This document shows, piece after piece, positions 50,035-62,276 of a stretch of 64,000 bases of DNA (positions are counted from its first letter, which is position 1; each line of letters starts with the position of its first letter). Both the position numbers and the translations under genes were made by a program. The notes beneath the pieces were generated by a model, which worked only from the letters and a program-made list of their open reading frames with translations, was not told where the DNA came from and searched no databases. Origin of the DNA: Clavulina sp. PMI_390 (taxonomy: Eukaryota > Basidiomycota > Agaricomycetes > Cantharellales > Hydnaceae); NCBI GenBank assembly GCA_015039315.1, contig WIDE01000020.1:171936-235935 (forward strand). Direction: 5' to 3'.

Positions 50035-53000
50035 CCTGCCAGTGGACCCGTAACAGGAGGAAAAAAGAAGAACGAACCTTCCCCCCCTTTACAACATCTC
50101 TCCACGCACACATACATTAATATCTTCATTTTCTGTATGGTGGATGTGCAAGCACCCTAACAGAGCAAGGTGGATCCAAGGAGCTGTGTGTGTCGATCAT
50201 GAGTAACCATTGTAACGCACACGATCGGGGCCGGCACATGAATCATGTTCTCGTCCATCAACGCAGAAACACGCCCTGCCTGCCGCGGCTTCTCACTCCA
50301 TCTTGCATGATGATGCGCTGACTCCGACCGTGACCACCTTTACTCCCTCGACCCTGACGGCCGTCCCGACCAAAATCAGCATCCCTTCACCGCCTCGCCA
50401 TATCATTCTTGCTCAAGTGATCGTTTATCCGGAGAGCTGTGTGCATAGTCTCTGATTTGGTCGTTTTATTTCTACCATACACCTGAGCGTCGTGCAGGAA
50501 ACACCCATGCCCTTGCTTCCATTATCTCACCAACACATGTACGCCCATTGATGCCTGCCGCCTCGGTCATGACACATGTGCCGCAATGGAGACACACGCA
50601 CCGCTTCTTTTTTTGATCTTAGGTGTTACAGGTGCGCGAGATTCCTGCATGTTATGTGGGTGAGAGGTGGAGGGAGAAACGCTTGCGCTTCTAATTTGTC
50701 GAAGCTTGCCGATGTCACGGCATTATCGATCACCCTCTGTGCCGTTTGTACAGAACGCTTCGGTGTCACGGTCGTCAATGAGATTGCCTGTGCCCAATTG
50801 ATCTGGCGCACACGAATCTGGGTCATGATCAGAAAAAAAAAAAACCATCTTCCTGGGCCGCTATCAGGGGACTTGTTCCAGTTCAATTCAGCCCGGAAGC
50901 TTTCGACCTAACTGGACTCTCTGAGGTTTCATTGTACCGCACGGGCAGTTGATGAAATGATCCGGTGGAGTTCGCTGTCCTCGGTCGCAGCACGCCACAC
51001 TCAATCCGTCGGCAGTACTCAGTAACGGGGAGGCAAAGACCGATCATCAGAAAGAGGAGGTAGAAAGGGGGATAGACTCAGTTCCGCGACTTGGAGAGAG
51101 AGGAGAATAACGTCTAACCGACCCTGCCCAGTCTACACTGTCGACCCTGGGAGCGCACGTTGCGCGTGAGAGAATAGAAAAGCAGTGCGGATGTCGACAT
51201 CGAATTGTTGACAGCAAGCCGGATGACAAGCAAGTGACATGAAGCGCGCTCGCCATGATCAACATATTCGTTCGCTTTGCATCTTCAGACTCAGAGCCGT
51301 AAAGTCCGCATAATGTCAGCAATTTGGCAATAGAGGGTCTGGTCACGCAATTCTCTCACTCGTTCTCCGATAAACACGGGCGCGCAAGTACGGGCCAGGT
51401 TCCGGGACTCAGCGCCACACATGAGATGTAGATTCAGGTAAGAGTTTTCGCATCTCAGTTTGTGTGGACAATGCGTGACGCGCTCCACTGTTCGGCCCCC
51501 ACCATTTGTGCATAGCTGGACCTATCCAGCCGCCGCCACTAGATTGAGCTTGGCCCTGCGCCCGGCCCTCGGACCGACGACCAAAGATAGCCCAGCATCA
51601 CTATCAGCGTATTTGGAAGGAAGGCAGTTAGACTGACTTTGGCAAAGTGGGTGATATCGCAAGCTGTGAGAGGGTGTGAACAAAGGAACTATCGGGCGGT
51701 CCATCAATGGTGCCGCATAGTGGCTCTAAACGGCGTGCGACACGTCTATCATATTTCAGGAAATTTACAAGGAATTGGGAACAACCCCACAGTTTCACTC
51801 AAGAAACTTGTCGTGGGCCTGGTTTCCACGCCTGGGAAACCAGCGTAAGTTTGATGGGACACACACGGTGCTGGGAGTGAGAGGCAGAGGTAGATTCATT
51901 ATGAAGGATAAGGAAACTACTGTCGTGCGCGCCGGTGGCATGTGGGTGTGCGCCCAGGCGCAGATAGCTTTTGGTACGGGTATTAACACTCATACGAAGG
52001 CGCGAATACCCACGGGCATCGGCACCGGCGTCGGCATCGCACTGACTAGAAAGGCAGATTTCATGATGTGAGATCCTACGATCCCGTTTAACGGGGGAAG
52101 GGAAAGGGGCCGCTGGTGGCTGACTCTGTCGCCCACATGGACATTCAGGCTTGTGTAAAGAACGGACCTTCCCTCCCCGGTACGCCGAGCCCATTCGGCC
52201 TATCGTATGATTCACAGAATGGTGATGGGCCGCAGAATGGTTCGAGCGTATGGTTCTCAGGGGACGGAAAGGTGATCCCACTAATCCAATGTATACTATC
52301 GATTTACAACAATTTATCCATTCACGTCACCAATTCGTGCACGCATGGCGGCGACCAAACGGTACAAAGCTCACGTTTATTGATACTGCCGGGAGGCTAA
52401 AGGTTCTATCCGAACAACCTATATCGAAGGTCATAAACTTTTTCTGGACAAATAGAGTGGAGAGGATAGCAAAAGTGTAATCAAAGCGGCAACAAAGTCT
52501 CCCCAGGACACCGGGGGAAGAATGTTTCAAGGAACCAAGGAATCGAAAGATCGACAGTCGGGAAGCGACGAGCGGGTGTCGGTAAGATACCACGCAATAA
52601 CCACGCGAACGGTAGGCTGATTTTTATAAGAGTTTCTATAGCTGCACACTAAACAAGATGCTGCCTAATAGAGGGAGCTGCCGCCGATCTTACATGTGAT
52701 GAAGCTGCGGCGTCAGACCAGCAATCAGTTTGAATGGAGCAGTTCAACGGGCCAGAGGTTTAGCAAAGTTTGAATAATGCACCCATCATGTGGGCGAATG
52801 TCTTTATGGGGATGGCAGAACTTTCAGTCACACGCGACACGAACTCAACTCACCAGCGGCTGCCATTGAGAATGACGACTATATTTTGATCTTTATAAAG
52901 TTCTATTACACGCTGATGAGACTAGTGACCTCATCTGCCCGCGGAGAGGCAAAACCGACCCGGCGGCAAGTGGTCAAGTGAGCCTCAACTATGGGAAGTG

Positions 53001-53308
53001 TGGGAGGGTAAGCAGCCACGACTGTTCACGACTCATTGGTGGGGTTCCTGCACAAAAATGGGCGCCTGGATAATCGAAGAAGTATCTATTGATCCAATAG
53101 CGGCCTTCCGGGTGGTGCTGTTGCCGGGCACAGGGTATTCAGCGCACAAAAACTAACGTAACACTGTTACCGTTACCGTCACGGAAAATCGGTGTTGTGT
53201 ATCCGAAAGTTCGACGTCACCGTCAAGTTGACCCAGTCAAAACCACGCCCTCTTTCAATGCAAACACTAGAATCGATCCATACATAAGATATATTCGATA
53301 GAGAGCCA

Positions 53309-55027
53309 ATGAAGTTTCTCCTCGTCGTTGATCGGGCACTTCCCATCTCGATTGGCTCTTTCCATCTCTGGGGTCTCTATCTCGTCGTTGGTCACATAGG
53401 CTGTAGGCTTTCCTCATACGTCTTGGGCTTAAGGGCATACCACTGAGACTACTTCATCATCTCTTTCTGCGTCTCAAGATGGCTGGCTATATCTGATCAA
53501 GAAGCAACCTCTCATTTCTGGTGTGTATATCTTCCATAGCCTTGACGTATTCCACAAGTTTGAGGGCCCTTTACTCCAGCTTTATACACGATCTCATCCA
53601 GTGGTCTCATTCTCACAACGCTACGGACTTTCTATAAGCTTTGCGCGTTTCCTCGCACGACGGGGGATGTCCCACCAAAGGATCTTGAACCTCCCGCTGA
53701 ATTTGTTCAGAAGTCGATCGCATTTGAATGCGCATCAAAAGATGGAGAGCTTCCGAGATGTCATAAAGATCAGTGTGGTGGGCGTTGGAAGGCTCCCAGG
53801 ACACATCATTGCAGTCAGTGTGGAGTTTGCAAGTCTGAGTGGGATCATCATGTATGTGCAAGCTGACCGAACTTGTTGTGCATCGATTCTGACAACCGCC
53901 GTAACCTAGTGCCCTTGGGTACGGCCGATTTTCTAGGTAGTCCAGCTGCTACGTACCAACTCATGGAATCTTTCCCATTCATCAGATCGGGAATTGTGTC
54001 TCGAAATCACAATCTGCGTCCTTCCTTCACCTTCTGTTTCTAACTCCCATCACCATCGCGGTATCAACTCTCCCAATCTTGCGGCCCGTAGCGAGGCATC
54101 TCGTTGCGGCATTACGTATCGCCTGGGCAGACGACCATATCAAGAAGGTATGGTGGGACTGGAAGTGGTCTTGGGTCATCTGGGGTGGTCCTATAGGTCG
54201 TTATGTGCGAGGGGTCGTGATGGGTTACGCGGTTCTTCAGAGGAAAAATGGTGATGATGGGAGTGAGAATCGATGGGGCGACATCATTCGCGAGCCCCGC
54301 GCTGCCATCGCTGCCACCCTTCTGATCGCCTTCCTTTTGGGCATTTTCACCCTGGTTCGTCTCTTGGCCACAAATTTTCGTACTCGTCCTTCTGACCTTT
54401 CTGTCTCCACTTTCCATCTATTCTTCTGACTCCACAGGCTTTGGGGGTCCAGATGATCCGCAACATCTCACGCGGCCAAACCACCCTTGACGTCTTGAAG
54501 ACTCGGTCCGGCATGCACCCTGCTACTCCCTCCCCTGCTTCCAAGAGGGCTACTTCCGCAGCTATTGCTAGCACCGCACTCAATAGCGCTCTGCGCCAAG
54601 CACTTGATTTACCGACCACGAAGCGCCCACATATCTGGATTCCTCGCAGCGCTTTTGCCAATTCTGACGAGGCCACTAGAGCAATTCCCGAGGGGTTTGA
54701 AGGCGCCGCAATTGGTCTACGCCCACAAGATGCAGTACGGTTATATGATCTGGGAGACCGGAGTAAGAATTGGGCGAGATGGCGAGGATGGGCGCATGAA
54801 TCTACCTCTACGGACCAGTCTAGTAGTGGAGGGAGTGTTGATAGGTGAGTTTTTCTAGATGCAAATGAGATACTCGGCCAGCTGATGTCGCATGACTATC
54901 AAGGTGGGCCATCAACCCCAAAATTGTGGACGATATGAAGCAAGGGATTGTGGATTACTTCCGACATGCTGCTGAGTCCAGCTCCGAAGAAACCGACGAT
55001 GACGAGAGCAGTGAATCTTCGTCATAG
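53309..55027 (+). CDS. DHHC palmitoyltransferase, PFA5-like
   Basis: Integral membrane protein S-acyltransferase. The zinc-finger core reads ELPRCHKDQCGGRWKAPRTH, then HCSQCGVCKSEWDHH; an intron at about 53850-53910 joins this to CPWV, giving the catalytic DHHC-PW. Membrane segments are seen before (LPISIGSFHLWGLYLVVGHIG from an ATG at 53309; SGLILTTLRTFYKLCAF) and after (LLFLTPITIAVSTLPIL; AAIAATLLIAFLLGIFTL). Between them lies WWDWKWSWVIWGGPIGRYV, a pattern I associate with basidiomycete PFA5-type enzymes. The QTTLDVLKTR segment corresponds to the usual TTxE/TLD motif after the last membrane helix. The C-terminal tail ends ETDDDESSESSS with the stop at 55025-55027. The N-terminal start and one or two small exons at 53.9-54.0 kb are inferred. 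Confidence 0.72.
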
Positions 55028-55799
55028 CAAGCGATGTTCTCTTTGTGCTTAGAGACTAGATGAGACAAATTTGTGATTTGTATGGACTTCGGTTTGTATG
55101 ACATTGATCTACACCCGCTGCTTTGCTGTGCAAGACATGGTTAATTACGAAATTGCCCACGAGAGCAACACCACCACTAACTGCTCAGCACGGCCCATGT
55201 TTAACCCCTCCTGCTCGAGGATATTCAATCACTTTCTGCGCTATCTTCCTGCTTGGCCACTCTCTCTATCTCACCCTTGATCTGGGCTCGCCGACACAGC
55301 ATCTAGGAGCTTTCGGACTCTAGCTAATACTCTTAACTTACTAGTCAACTTTGCCGCTCGATCCATGTCGGCTCGGAGCTCTGGGGGCCTCTTCCGAAAA
55401 TAATTTCTGGTCAAACTGTTTTCTCTAATGTGTTTCAGTTGGCAGTCGGATCACCATGCCGCGTCTGCTCATTCATATTCGAGACCTCAACATCGTGGCC
55501 CCGACTCCAGTGTATTCCTATTGAAGTAGAATTTCATATGGCCATCAACGAAAGATCCCCAGTTGGCAAGACTATATTCTAGGATATGGCTTTCCAACTG
55601 AGGAGATCGCACGTGGTGATAAGATTCGCGCGCGCCTAATCAGCAGAGGTGGAGGTGAATGAAAACCTAATGTTTCTGCACACGCCATTCGGCCAGTCTC
55701 CCAAGAAGGATTGCATCCTTACGAGCTTGAACTAGAGGAGTTTTGCAGTATCCGGTCATCAGAACGTAGCACCGCTGAACTGCAGCCTTGAGCATTGTG
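55028..55799. other. Intergenic
   Basis: About 770 bases between two genes on the plus strand; nothing supported apart from a likely promoter for the F-box-like gene. Confidence 0.5.
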
Positions 55800-57119
55800 A
55801 TGTTCAGTTATGCAGTGAGCTATGGCGGCTTGCAGCCCTCTTTCTTGCGACCTTTCCCCTTGAAAATACAGTCAGCAATTTTCAGATACCTTCCCTCTCC
55901 TGACTTGGAGAATTGTAGCCTTACTGGGCGCCAGCTTGGCCGAGAGGCTAGACGTATCCTCTGGGAATCTGTGGTGGTTCCGAGAACATACGGAGCAACA
56001 GCCAATAGCCAGCTATTGGAAGTCATCGAAGCCATACAGAAAAACCCTCTGCGAGCCAGGGCCATTAGACGTCTGACTCTATGCGCTCTGCAGCCTTTCG
56101 AGGTTGGAGACAAATTGACGACCCTTTTTGAGTTGATTCCCCACCTCCGAGCGCTCGAGCTCAGGTGTGCCTACCACGTTCATCCCCGGACAGTTTATAC
56201 CCTGGAATTCATCGACCGACTCATATCTGCGCCTTTCGCGACCAAACTAACCGCACTCATCACTGATGCGGGTCCTCAAGAGTCCAAATTCCTCTTCAAT
56301 CGATTTTCTGCCCTTACCACTCTATCCAAACTCAATTTCACTCCCAATCCTGCTTCCAAAATCGTGGGAGCACCGCCTCCTAGTCTCCAGCGTGTAGAAG
56401 GACGTCTCGATGCTATCATGCCACTTCGGGAAACTCACCAACTCACTCGTGTGGTGCATTCGGACTCTGCAATCCATTATGCCCATACGCACTCAAAGCA
56501 ATGCAAAGAGCTTGGTCATGACCTTCTTGAGTTCCAACAGCTTGAGCGATTGAGTCTTCTCATCGATATCCAGGAATGGATTGAACCGCAGAATAATTTC
56601 CCTGGGACCTACGGACGCCTGGACCCTACAGGGATTGTAGGACATTTTGTTCATCCCAACGTTACTCACTTGGCTATTCACATCAAGTACTCACGCGGAT
56701 ACCTTGCGAGAGAAGACTTTGAAACTCATCGCTTGTACCTCGATCCCACTCCGATCCTTTATCCTTTCCGCCCAGGCTCATTTGCCAATTATTTTTCCCT
56801 CCAGCACCTGCAAGTAACTCTGTTACTTGATGACTTCGCGGAGTTGATTTGGCTGCCTCCAATGTACGATGTTCACGATAAAATGAGCTCTATTGCAGAT
56901 GATAACTGGGACGACAAAGTCAATTATGTCGCGAGTGTCTTACGCCAATACATCTCCGAAATGGGCTGCCCCAGGTCCCTTTCTCGAGTCTGGGTAGACT
57001 GCAGATGTAGCAAAGACGTTGGCCTTCGTTTTGACCTTTCACGCCAGTCGCATTTTGCCAAATGGGACATTGACACCTATGAGTGTGATCCAGACGAAAA
57101 GCTTGTAACATTGGAGTAG
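55800..57119 (+). CDS. F-box-like / LRR-type protein of unknown target
   Basis: Single-exon gene of 439 codons. The first ATG in frame is at 55800; the frame is open a little further upstream but only with non-ATG codons. The N-terminus LRPFPLKIQSAIFRYLPSPD followed by LENCSLTGRQLGREARRILWE has the form of an F-box (L-x-I-x-x-x-I-F-x-x-L-...-L-x-x-C-x-x-x-x-R-x-x-R-x-x-L-W). The remainder is made of irregular leucine-rich segments (IRRLTLCALQPFE, LIPHLRALELRCA, TTLSKLNFTP, FQQLERLSLLIDI, FSLQHLQVTLLL). Such proteins are numerous in Agaricomycetes and are thought to recruit targets to SCF ubiquitin ligases. Substrate unknown. The lack of introns sets it apart from its neighbours. Confidence 0.75.
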   Translation: MFSYAVSYGGLQPSFLRPFPLKIQSAIFRYLPSPDLENCSLTGRQLGREARRILWESVVVPRTYGATANSQLLEVIEAIQKNPLRARAIRRLTLCALQPFEVGDKLTTLFELIPHLRALELRCAYHVHPRTVYTLEFIDRLISAPFATKLTALITDAGPQESKFLFNRFSALTTLSKLNFTPNPASKIVGAPPPSLQRVEGRLDAIMPLRETHQLTRVVHSDSAIHYAHTHSKQCKELGHDLLEFQQLERLSLLIDIQEWIEPQNNFPGTYGRLDPTGIVGHFVHPNVTHLAIHIKYSRGYLAREDFETHRLYLDPTPILYPFRPGSFANYFSLQHLQVTLLLDDFAELIWLPPMYDVHDKMSSIADDNWDDKVNYVASVLRQYISEMGCPRSLSRVWVDCRCSKDVGLRFDLSRQSHFAKWDIDTYECDPDEKLVTLE

Positions 57120-57357
57120 TGCAACTAGATGTAGCAGAAGAATTGTATGTAGAAGCTAGAGCGCCACTACATGTATGCCTTCGAGATGGGGCGGCTCTAG
57201 TCCAGTCTCGCCGAAAAAACCATCCACAGGAGCGGATAAGGCTACATGTAGGGACGAGTTGGCATGGTCGTGTGAACTTGAATGAATCCCATGTGATTGG
57301 GTGGCTGTGACTCCTTATCCTCTCCGTCAACATACACCTTGGACCTACTGAACCAAG

Positions 57358-59440
57358 ATGACGACCGTACTGACGTGGATCAACACGTTATTATTTTCGT
57401 CTCTTCTGCATGGGCCGGATTCGCCGAATCTGCTATCCCCTAACTTTGTTCCCAACTCCCTCCTTATCACATCCCAGGCTCCCAACAAGCAAGCCTCCAT
57501 CCCTCAGTGTGCAACCAACGCATACTATGGCTCATATGGGCGTCCCTTACAGCATATATACGGGCTGGATGATGAATGTCTCTTGTTGACGGCTTCCGTG
57601 CTTGATTCTGGTTCCATCTCACTCCCACTCGTCAACGAGCTCCATGTGGACAGCAATGCCAAGAGGTCCCTATTCTGGGTTCAAGACGCAGGGGTTGACG
57701 CATCGCTGAGGAAGGAGACCTCTTTCGCGTCCGATATGGGCCTCCTATCCGCTAACGCACGCGAACATCTTGTGTCGCTGCGTGAATCGGGCAGCATTCA
57801 CCAGACCCAGCTGGGCGAATCCGGAGTGTTGAATGCGGACCCGTATTTCGAGGTGGTTTATCAGTCTTCGCAGGGCTCTGGAGCTATTATTGCTGTAGAC
57901 GAAAGCGTCATCCCGGCTCTTGATATCCTCCTTCCACCTTACGTTGCTGCGGTCATGCTACCCAACCAGCCCGCTCCATTCGTACCTGTGTCCGATAAGG
58001 CTACTGAGCGTATCAACTCTATCGTATGTCAAAATTCATACGCACAATGTTTCAAAGTGTGCTTACAGTCATTTCTTCTATTAGCTTGCGAAGCTGCGCT
58101 TCAACCCAGATATCGCTTCTGTTCTAAGCACACTCTCTGTTGACAGCATGCGCTCGAACATCCGGAGACTCACCGGGGAGAGTCCTGACCCCTATGGCGA
58201 TTACATTCTTTCGAGGCATTCGTTCAGCAAGGGTGCGCGAGATGCAGCTAACTGGATCCAGGAGCAGATCGAGTACAGTGGGGCGACATGCAGGCAAGAG
58301 CCATTCCTCGAAGGGTATGCTCCCAACGTAATCTGGTACGCGAATTTCCCCCTATTCTCCCCATCATCTATTCGTCTGGCTGTTGCGAGGGTCGCCGCCT
58401 AACTGACCTCCACTTGCTCTTCTTACAATCCATGCAGCCGGTACCCTGGTCCTCTCGGGACTGCGAACGAATCTATGGTCCTGTTCTCTGGGCACTACGA
58501 CTCCCGCGGCTCTTTTGGCTCTACACGTGCTCCAGGAGCGAATGATGACGGCTCAGGGACGGTCTCCGTGCTCGCTATCGCCCGCGCCATCCGCGAGAAC
58601 CGCATCCGCTTTACCAAGTACGCAGTTGAGCTCGCGACGTTTGCTGGTGAAGAGCAGGGTCTGCGAGGCAGCAATTCATATGCGCGCAAGCTGCGTGAGC
58701 AAGGAAGGGATGTGGTGGTGATGGTTCAGGCTGACATGCTTGCTTATCACTCCCCTGGAGAACCGGCTCAACTTGGGTTGCCTGACTTGTGAGTCGTGGC
58801 ATTGTGATTCATCCCCAAAATTGGATCTAGTGTCTCATCATCCTCCATTTACTTTATAGGATTGGTTTGCCTGAAGTTGCCCAACTGATAGCGAACGTTT
58901 CAAAGATTTACAGCCCTGAACTTACTCTTGGCATCACCCCAGTACGTCTTTATCGCACATCTTGACGCTTACTATGCCCCGCCAACACGCCCATATGGTT
59001 GACTTGTTCTTCCACGTTCATTAGGCTTGCTGCAGTGATCACCAGAGTTTCCATTATCAGGGATACCCATCAACTCAAGGTTAGCTAATTCTCCTGGGCT
59101 TCATCTCTTGAATGAAATCTGACTCTCGCTTTGTAAAATACAGTTTACGAACGCGCTGGCCCCATCATTGACCCCATGTATCACAACACAGGTACGTCTG
59201 ATAATCAATACCGCCCTCGTGCTTCGGTCTTGTTTTGCGAGCGTTAGAGCTAACTCTTCTCTGTCTACAAGGTGACCTGAGTGAGCGTAGGGGTTATGAT
59301 CTCCAGCAAGTCCGCTCAATTGCTAAAGTTACAGTAAGTATCCTGCCCCTTGTCACTCAGGATAAGTTGGCTAATCATAACTCCGTTTAGCTTGCAACAT
59401 TACTCGAGACTGCTGGATTCGCCTTCGAGTCTGATTGAGT
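57358..59440 (+). CDS. M28 family zinc aminopeptidase
   Basis: Metallo-aminopeptidase of family M28. ATG 57358 begins with a hydrophobic leader (MTTVLTWINTLLFSSLLHG) consistent with a signal peptide. The propeptide-like N-terminal half (to about base 58030) has regular beta/alpha content. The catalytic half is cut by introns: LAKLRFNPDIASVLSTLSVD and SMRSNIRRLTGESPDPYGDY, then MVLFSGHYDSRGSFGSTRAP with GANDDGSGTVSVL, FAGEEQGLRGSNSYARKL, VMVQADMLAYHSPGE, CCSDHQSFHYQGYPSTQ, then YERAGPIIDPMYHNTG and DLSERRGYDLQQVRSIAKVT. All five zinc ligands (His, Asp, Glu, Asp, His) and the catalytic EE are present. The last exon ends LATLLETAGFAFESD with a stop at 59438-59440. Likely secreted or vacuolar; peptide specificity unknown. 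Confidence 0.9.
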
Positions 59441-59963
59441 CTCTTTGAGCTCGGCACGTTGAGGTCTAGCACGTCTGGTCTCTCGATGCAGTCAAGGCGG
59501 GAAGCAGAAGAATTATGTTGCATTTTGTATATATTGGGGGGAAATAACAAGTGTGATAGAAATTTGCATATCGTGCCGGAAGTTCGTGCTCGGAACGTCC
59601 TGCATACATACTACGAGGAGGGAAATAACAACAAAACAAAAATGTCGCCATCCCCTAGCATCTCTCATCACCGTCAAGAAGGGATGATAAGCGAGAAATG
59701 GCTCTGCAGCAAGGCAAGAGCAAGGGGATGAAAACGGGACCGAAGCCAACTCGTTCTTGCACTCGTTTTACTTCAGTGATCTGGTGTAGGAAAATGCACC
59801 TGATCCTGTACACACGGTGTGCGGGGTTGAGAAATGATCACGCAAGGAGAGGGGACAGGAGGAGAGAAAGATGGTGGATCCAAGTGGGACGTACATATAT
59901 GATTATGGTCAGTGTGACAAAAATGTGAATTAGGTTGAGATACGATGGTGAAGTCGTGCGACT
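59441..59963. other. Intergenic, convergent
   Basis: About 520 bases between the M28 stop and the uL16m stop; nothing supported. Confidence 0.5.
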
Positions 59964-60869
59964 TTACAAGGAGGCTGCAGTCTGGTCTAATGTCGATGAT
60001 GGAGGGGGTATTGTGGAGGTCGTAGAGGTGGTGCTTGTTGTCGGTGTAGCCGGTTTTGGAGGAACAAGTAGCATACCAACTCGTGGTGGTGTTGCACGAG
60101 TGATAAAGTCGGTTCGCACAGGTAAAACAGCGGACACGATTTTCAAAGCTAGATGATTCGACGAGAGGGGTGGATTGGGAAGTGTTTATGCACAAGTAGA
60201 AAGGAGGGTAAGGAGGATAGAACGAACCATCACGAGCAATCTCTTCTCGCAGTCCTTCTCCTCCAATCTCGAACAGAACACGTCCCGGAGGTGCTCTAAG
60301 ATATCATTGTTGAGCATACAAAAGTATTCTAGAGGCATATAACAACTCACCGGCAAGCCCAAAACTCGAAGGATCCCTTTCCTTTGCCCATACGCGTCTC
60401 ATTTCCCTACCAAACAAAAACTCGCCTGTCAGCACGACCAGCTTTATTCAAGTGAACAAACTTCGTCTCAGACCTTGACGCAGACTGGGATATCAGGGAA
60501 CACCCTCATCCAAATCTGGGTACCCTTGATGACCTTGAGCTTCTTCCGAAGAGCAGCATCCGCGCTCTTCAGCTGCTTTGCTGAAATGCGTGCCGAGACA
60601 TCTCCTGCGATGCGTAGGCCAAAGTCTCCAAAGGCTAGCGACGTCCCTTTCGTCGAGCCGCCAGTGGGTAAAGGCACACGACCCTTGTGGGCCTTTTTAT
60701 ACTTTGTACGACGTGGAGCGAGGTCACCTCGGGCACGCGAAGCAGATGGGAGAGATGGCTGGATACGGAAGAGAGACTGAGTGCGTGTTAAGGGAGCAGC
60801 AGAGAGGGACAAGGGAGATGAAGTCGTTGCTCTGCGAACGAGCGAAGAGAACGAGGAGAGCAACGACAT
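59964..60869 (-). CDS. Mitochondrial large-subunit ribosomal protein uL16m
   Basis: ATG at 60869 starts [20 protein letters not shown], a mitochondrial presequence. The L16 fold follows: [60 protein letters not shown]. Splicing at about 60470 joins this to [16 protein letters not shown], then [20 protein letters not shown], and a last exon [18 protein letters not shown]; these are hallmark L16 segments ([14 protein letters not shown], KLPxKTxF). A Thr/Ser/Pro-rich C-terminal extension ([16 protein letters not shown]) runs to the stop at 59964. It is longer than bacterial L16 because of the presequence and this tail. Yeast counterpart is MRPL16. Confidence 0.88.
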
Positions 60870-61190
60870 GGCGTGGGTGGAGAGTTGTTTGGCCAAATTC
60901 TCACGGGGGCAAATCCCGAGCAAACGTTGTTTTCTGTGATCAATGAACACAAGGAATTAGCGAAAATTTTGAGAGGGCACAGTGGCATAGATTGAAAGAC
61001 GGGGTAATTTTACATCGGAATTCGGACATGAGACTCAGAACGCTATCGTATGGATCATTGAGGTCGTGTGAAGAGAAAAGAATGAAACGCGAATAGAGGC
61101 AGGCAGTCGATACTCATGACTTCAGAAGAGAACGGAAAGAAAGAAGAGGGAAGAGGGAAGAATCCAAGCAGATAACATAGCGGCTATCCC

Positions 61191-61436
61191 TCAAACCTGT
61201 TCGGTGTGTGTCGGCGTGTTCTTCTCAACATCTGACCCCTCCGTCGCCGAAGCATCTGGCACCGACTTCTCGCCAGTGTAGGTACGGTGCATATCCTGAA
61301 TCTCGTTGGCGTTTTGCATGCCAATGTTCTTGTCGAGCATGAGAGCCCGGTAGCTCTTGCTCTTCCATGGGACGGTGTTCTGATAGAGCAAGTCGATCTG
61401 CTCAAGGGAGAGGCCCTTCGCTTCCGGGAACAACAA
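61191..61436 (-). pseudogene. Orphan C-terminal fragment of an MFS sugar transporter
   Basis: LFPEAKGLSLEQIDLLYQNT resembles the P-E-T-K-G-x-x-L-E-E-x-D-x-x-Y end of fungal sugar porters, followed by a soluble tail ending NTPTHTEQV. No transmembrane exons precede it on the minus strand: the frame meets a stop shortly upstream of 61436 and the next 800 bases encode no hydrophobic segments. It appears to be a remnant left by deletion, unless distant exons are missing from my reading. Confidence 0.55.
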
Positions 61437-62276
61437 ATGTAAACAAGGTCACCATTCTCATAGCCTGACTGAGATGTCTCATGTTTGCATGCTCATATGA
61501 GAAGGTCATGTCTTTTGGATACGATCGCTGAACGTATCATCGTATTTCTGGACTGAGATTCACTGTCGGCTGCCTCCCACCCATCTGTATGCCTCGTCAA
61601 CAATGCTTCTGCTCGCTTCATGTCAAACTTTGAACAACTAGTTCGACCATCAAACTACTCGGGAATAAGTGCTACAAATCCATATCAGGCTGCTATGCTA
61701 GACGATCCGCGATCTAAGGCCTGTGACGTAGAACTCGCGAGAGACGAGCCGCCTTGGCGACTGTGGAGCCGCCAGACCAAATCCGGACTATGGCGAGCCA
61801 CATAAACAAGTGATTCATGCGGGGCATGCAACGTGCCCTCACACTTCTAGTCCCATTGAATCTTTTAATGATTTGCATGAAGAAGGCGCGCTTCCCCGCG
61901 GGCCTCGGCCCAACAGGCTGTTCGACTTGGCTGCCCGTCGCCTCGATTCGTCCCCTCCTCAACAACGTGAGGGGGAGGGAGGGGACGTGGCAAACGACGA
62001 ATATAACACTGTGATGAGGCGGATCGTCTAGAAGTCAAAATTCTAAGGGAGAAACAGCCAGCGCAGTCTAATCTAGGTCTGACGAGTTCATGATCTGCCC
62101 AGGGTTGAGTGTCAGACCCAATACGTCAGGTCCACCTGCCCAAGATGGACAGACGAGTGGAAGCCAGAAGAGATCGCGCCTATTTCTCGTGGCTCGTCCC
62201 TCAGAGACCTAAAACTTTCCCCCCTCATCCACCAGCAAGCACACCTCGTACTCACCTCGCTCGACAATGACCAAAA
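61437..62276. other. Intergenic
   Basis: About 840 bases with no supported gene; upstream region of the last gene. Confidence 0.5.

Larger units (their letters stand above)
48003..53308. other. Gene-poor stretch of about 5.3 kb
   Basis: No open frame here shows a recognisable domain, coherent intron pattern or coding composition. It contains a poly-T run (about 49311-49326), a poly-A run (about 50829-50842), an 8-bp-arm hairpin at 49224, an inverted CCCCTAG/CTAGGGG pair followed by a TATATA at about 50003-50036, and pyrimidine-rich tracts resembling fungal 5' leaders. It may hold long promoters, non-coding transcripts or decayed genes. Confidence 0.4.

Noticed and set aside
50210..50460. Thr/Pro-rich open stretch (LTPTVTTFTPSTLTAVPTK)
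   Set aside because: No ATG and no splice context; could be an exon of an unseen gene but support is too weak.
51799..52281. 160-codon minus-strand open frame
   Set aside because: No ATG-supported gene context, Arg/Ser/His-rich composition and no resemblance to a family.
59773..60195. 140-codon minus-strand open frame rich in Cys and His
   Set aside because: It is a shifted reading of the last exon of uL16m, whose correct frame encodes the L16 C-terminus.
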